Shown here: piece by piece, positions 62,301 through 64,000 of the stretch
Position numbering within the stretch: the first letter of the stretch is position 1
How the letters are laid out: every line of letters begins with the position of its first letter
Assembly: GCA_963791885.1 (NCBI GenBank)
Contig: CAWBUL010000004.1
Location: 806,001 to 870,000, forward strand
Direction of reading: 5' to 3'
Length of the DNA stretch: 64,000 nt
DNA from: CAVSUZ01 sp963791885
GTDB taxonomy: Bacteria > Pseudomonadota > Alphaproteobacteria > Acetobacterales > Acetobacteraceae
The notes under the pieces: generated by a model
The model's database searches: none
What the model was told of the DNA's origin: nothing
Seen by the model: only the letters and a program-made list of their open reading frames with translations
Position numbers and translations under genes: made by a program

Positions 62301-63275
62301 ATGAGACATGTTGGTTCGGCGATCGGCGCGGCCCTGCTTCTTTCGGCCTTTGGGACTGCCGCTCACGCAGCAAGTTTCCTCAACATCATCGATCCAGCGA
62401 ACCCGACGTTCACTCAGGCTCTCGGGATCAACGGATCCGGCACCATCGTGGGGTATGGCAACGCCACGAACTTCGATGGCTTCGTGCTTACGCTGCCGAG
62501 TAGTTTCACGCGGGAGAACTTTCCTAATCCATCTCCCCCGCCGACAACACTCTTTACCCAGGTGATCGGCATCGATGCGGCGGGAGACACGGTCGGATTC
62601 TACGTGACCAATCCGACTACCGGGAATACCAGTGGCTTCTTCAAGCCATTCGGCGGCTCCTTTACCACCGTCAATCAGCTAGGCTCGGTGTTCAATCAGT
62701 TGCTCGGAATCAACCAGAACGGGAATGAGATCGCCGGCTACTCGTCGTTCACCGATGTCACTGGGATGACGGGCCAGCAGGCATTCTCCCTGGCGGGCGG
62801 GGTCTATACTAACATCAATGCGCTGCTGCCCACCAATTTCAACAGCCAGGCGACTGGGGTGAACGACGCGGGCACCGTCGTCGGTTTCTATCAATATGAT
62901 GCGACTGGGGATTTCTCCGCTTTCGAGGACATGGGTGGCACGATCAGCCCGTTCCAGTACCCAGGCTCGATGTCGACCCAGGCGCTTGGCATCAACGACC
63001 TTGGCGAGATCGTTGGTGACTACATCCTCAACGGCGAGATGTTTGGCTTCCTGGATGACGGCGGAACGTTCAGCACGATCAACCCATCTAGCGCGACCGC
63101 GTCGACGGCCAACGGGATCAATGACAGTGGAACAATCGTAGGGTTCTACACCAATGGCGCAGGCAACACGATCGGCTTCGTGACGCCGGCGCCCGAACCC
63201 GCATCGCTGGCACTGCTTGGCTCCGGGTTGATCGGTCTGGGCTTTGTGAGTCTACGCCGGCACCGTTCTCGCTGA
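62301..63275 (+). CDS. PEP-CTERM secreted protein with HAF repeats
   Basis: This 324-residue protein has a signal peptide (GSAIGAALLLSAFGTAAHA), then about six repeats of the HAF type: ALGINGSGTIVGYGN, VIGIDAAGDTVGFYV, LLGINQNGNEIAGYS, ATGVNDAGTVVGFYQ, ALGINDLGEIVGDYI, ANGINDSGTIVGFYT. It ends with PEPASLALLGSGLIGLGFVS and RRHRSR, the PEP-CTERM sorting signal: Pro-Glu-Pro, a helix and basic tail. It would be cut and anchored or released by an exosortase/archaeosortase-like enzyme encoded elsewhere. The ATG at 62301 has GGAGACGAG upstream. Confidence 0.92.
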   Translation: MRHVGSAIGAALLLSAFGTAAHAASFLNIIDPANPTFTQALGINGSGTIVGYGNATNFDGFVLTLPSSFTRENFPNPSPPPTTLFTQVIGIDAAGDTVGFYVTNPTTGNTSGFFKPFGGSFTTVNQLGSVFNQLLGINQNGNEIAGYSSFTDVTGMTGQQAFSLAGGVYTNINALLPTNFNSQATGVNDAGTVVGFYQYDATGDFSAFEDMGGTISPFQYPGSMSTQALGINDLGEIVGDYILNGEMFGFLDDGGTFSTINPSSATASTANGINDSGTIVGFYTNGAGNTIGFVTPAPEPASLALLGSGLIGLGFVSLRRHRSR

Positions 63276-63305
63276 ACTCAGCCGACACTGAGCAAGACTA
63301 AAAAC

Positions 63306-63329
63306 GGCGGCGCTGCACCTAGCGCCGCC
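63306..63329. terminator. Hairpin after the PEP-CTERM gene
   Basis: GGCGGCGCT (63306-63314) and AGCGCCGCC (63321-63329) form a perfect 9-bp stem with a 6-base loop. On the plus strand A-rich bases precede and no T-run follows; on the minus strand GTTTTTAG follows, so it would terminate best from the right. Confidence 0.6.
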
Positions 63330-63440
63330 GAAATTCTGTACGGGTCCGTAGATCGGATCAGGCTGTTGTTCGACCCGCGGCTCTGATCGTCCAAACCCCC
63401 GCTCTGGTCTTTTGCTTACCTGGGCCTTCCATTTCATAAC

Positions 63441-63989
63441 AGGATCGGCGATGCGGCCAGTTGAGCTTCCCGCTCCTCGAACACACACGCATAATATGTG
63501 CTTGACCATCCGGCCGGCGCCGACGACCGCGACGCGAGCAGGTGTGGTCATCGCTTCCCACCGCGTCGATCTTTCGTTGGTGAGGCCTTATTCGAAATGC
63601 GATCTTAGCCTAGGGATGTTTGACGGCTGGGGCTGTTTCCCACGGAAGCATGGCTATCATCACTACCGAGGCGCGAATTATTCTCGCCATAGGTCGCGCC
63701 AATGCAGATTTTGCAAGTCGGGTTTCCTTTAACAAATGCAAAGTGGCGCTCACGCGGCAGCTTAATGCTAAAAACGTGATCGCGAGTGGCGTAAGTAGCT
63801 GAAACCAGGGTAAATGGCGGCCCAGACAGCTGGAGGTCATGCAAAATGAAACGAACGTTGATTGACTCCCCATTACACGGCATCTAGGAGCCGGATCGAC
63901 GGTTCATTCTGTAAGAGCCACGGTCACCATTGGGACCTGCCCTGGCACGGCCGGTGGACCAACAATCATCGGCCAAAGGGAGACGAGTG
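63441..63989. repeat. Second unit of the tandem duplication: decayed oxidoreductase start and PEP-CTERM leader
   Basis: On the minus strand 63551 down to about 63440 reads MTTPARVAVVGAGRM followed by broken frames, matching the first codons of the Gfo/Idh gene at 61866. From about 63730 to 63989 the plus strand matches the PEP-CTERM upstream region. There is no other gene in 63276-63989. Confidence 0.75.
63862..63890 (+). promoter_or_regulatory. Candidate promoter of the second PEP-CTERM copy
   Basis: TTGACT (63862-63867) and TAGGAG (63885-63890), 17 bases apart, match the layout at 62148-62176 within a region otherwise more divergent. Confidence 0.4.
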
Positions 63990-64000
63990 ATGAAACATAT
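63990..64000 (+). CDS. Start of a second PEP-CTERM-type gene (cut by window end)
   Basis: ATGAAACATAT at the window end is preceded by GGGAGACGAGTG, close to the GGAGACGAGCA before MRHV at 62301. Only three codons (MKH) are visible. It is inferred to be a paralogue from the shared leader. Confidence 0.6.

Noticed and set aside
1..64000. tRNA or rRNA genes
   Set aside because: No cloverleaf with a GTTCGAATC-type arm or rRNA segment was recognised by eye; a covariance search could still find one.

Overview
This is a GC-rich chromosomal window of an alphaproteobacterium. Gene content points to the Rhodospirillales/Acetobacteraceae: a fused trpE-trpG behind a WWW leader peptide, a RuBisCO-like protein beside a cupin as in Rhodospirillum, a dodecin, and a PEP-CTERM protein. 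The family placement is inference; no rRNA or tRNA is visible. Genes are packed tightly on both strands, often with ATGA overlaps.

Layout. 0-5 kb: a DUF1622 membrane protein, a frameshifted flavin-binding protein, a vapBC pair with a candidate operator, and an operon of Xre/MbcA-type antitoxin, RES toxin and MsbA-like exporter. 4.7-9.7 kb: mutL, a RuBisCO-like protein and a cupin on the minus strand, divergent from an L-serine dehydratase whose N-terminus is built from 24-bp tandem repeats. 10-12.8 kb: a GYD protein, an alpha/beta hydrolase, and a graveyard of an IS1380 transposase remnant fused to a PIN-domain remnant. 12.8-15.6 kb: a universal stress protein and a P-type proton ATPase. 15.6-16.35 kb: a gene-free stretch with four copies of a 17-bp motif, TGAGAC-N5-CGAGAC. 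16.3-23.7 kb: aquaporin, aldo/keto reductase, DUF2066 and PRC-barrel secreted proteins, the queuosine operon queA-tgt-queF, and a beta carbonic anhydrase. 23.7-35 kb: amidohydrolase, two orphan ABC substrate-binding proteins, a HAD protein, dodecin, AraC regulator, methyltransferase, rsmI and an LpoA-like lipoprotein. 35-36 kb: a conserved gene broken by repeat insertions. 36-46 kb: threonine synthase, an APC permease with a SelA-like PLP enzyme, an old-yellow-enzyme reductase, and a LysR-controlled LeuC/LeuD-like hydro-lyase with an MFS transporter. 45.6-51 kb: DUF815 ATPase, yajC, an MFS transporter, ilvD and a Uma2 protein. 51-62 kb: glucoamylase, an N-carbamoylase-type hydrolase, trpL-trpE(G), then CoA-transferase, flavin reductase, Rieske protein, gluconokinase, SDR and Gfo/Idh genes. 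62-64 kb: a PEP-CTERM HAF-repeat protein and the start of a second copy inside a 1.69-kb tandem duplication.

The most unusual signals are non-coding. One is a palindromic element whose outer arms co-vary between its three copies, one copy sitting inside a coding region. Another is the TGAGAC-N5-CGAGAC family, present at 16 kb and again in the broken gene at 35 kb. The third is a complete trp attenuator whose promoter spacing predicts a leaderless trpL. Eight otherwise intact genes carry single-base frameshifts. That rate suggests assembly error, or less likely real decay, and should be settled before any of them is called dead.
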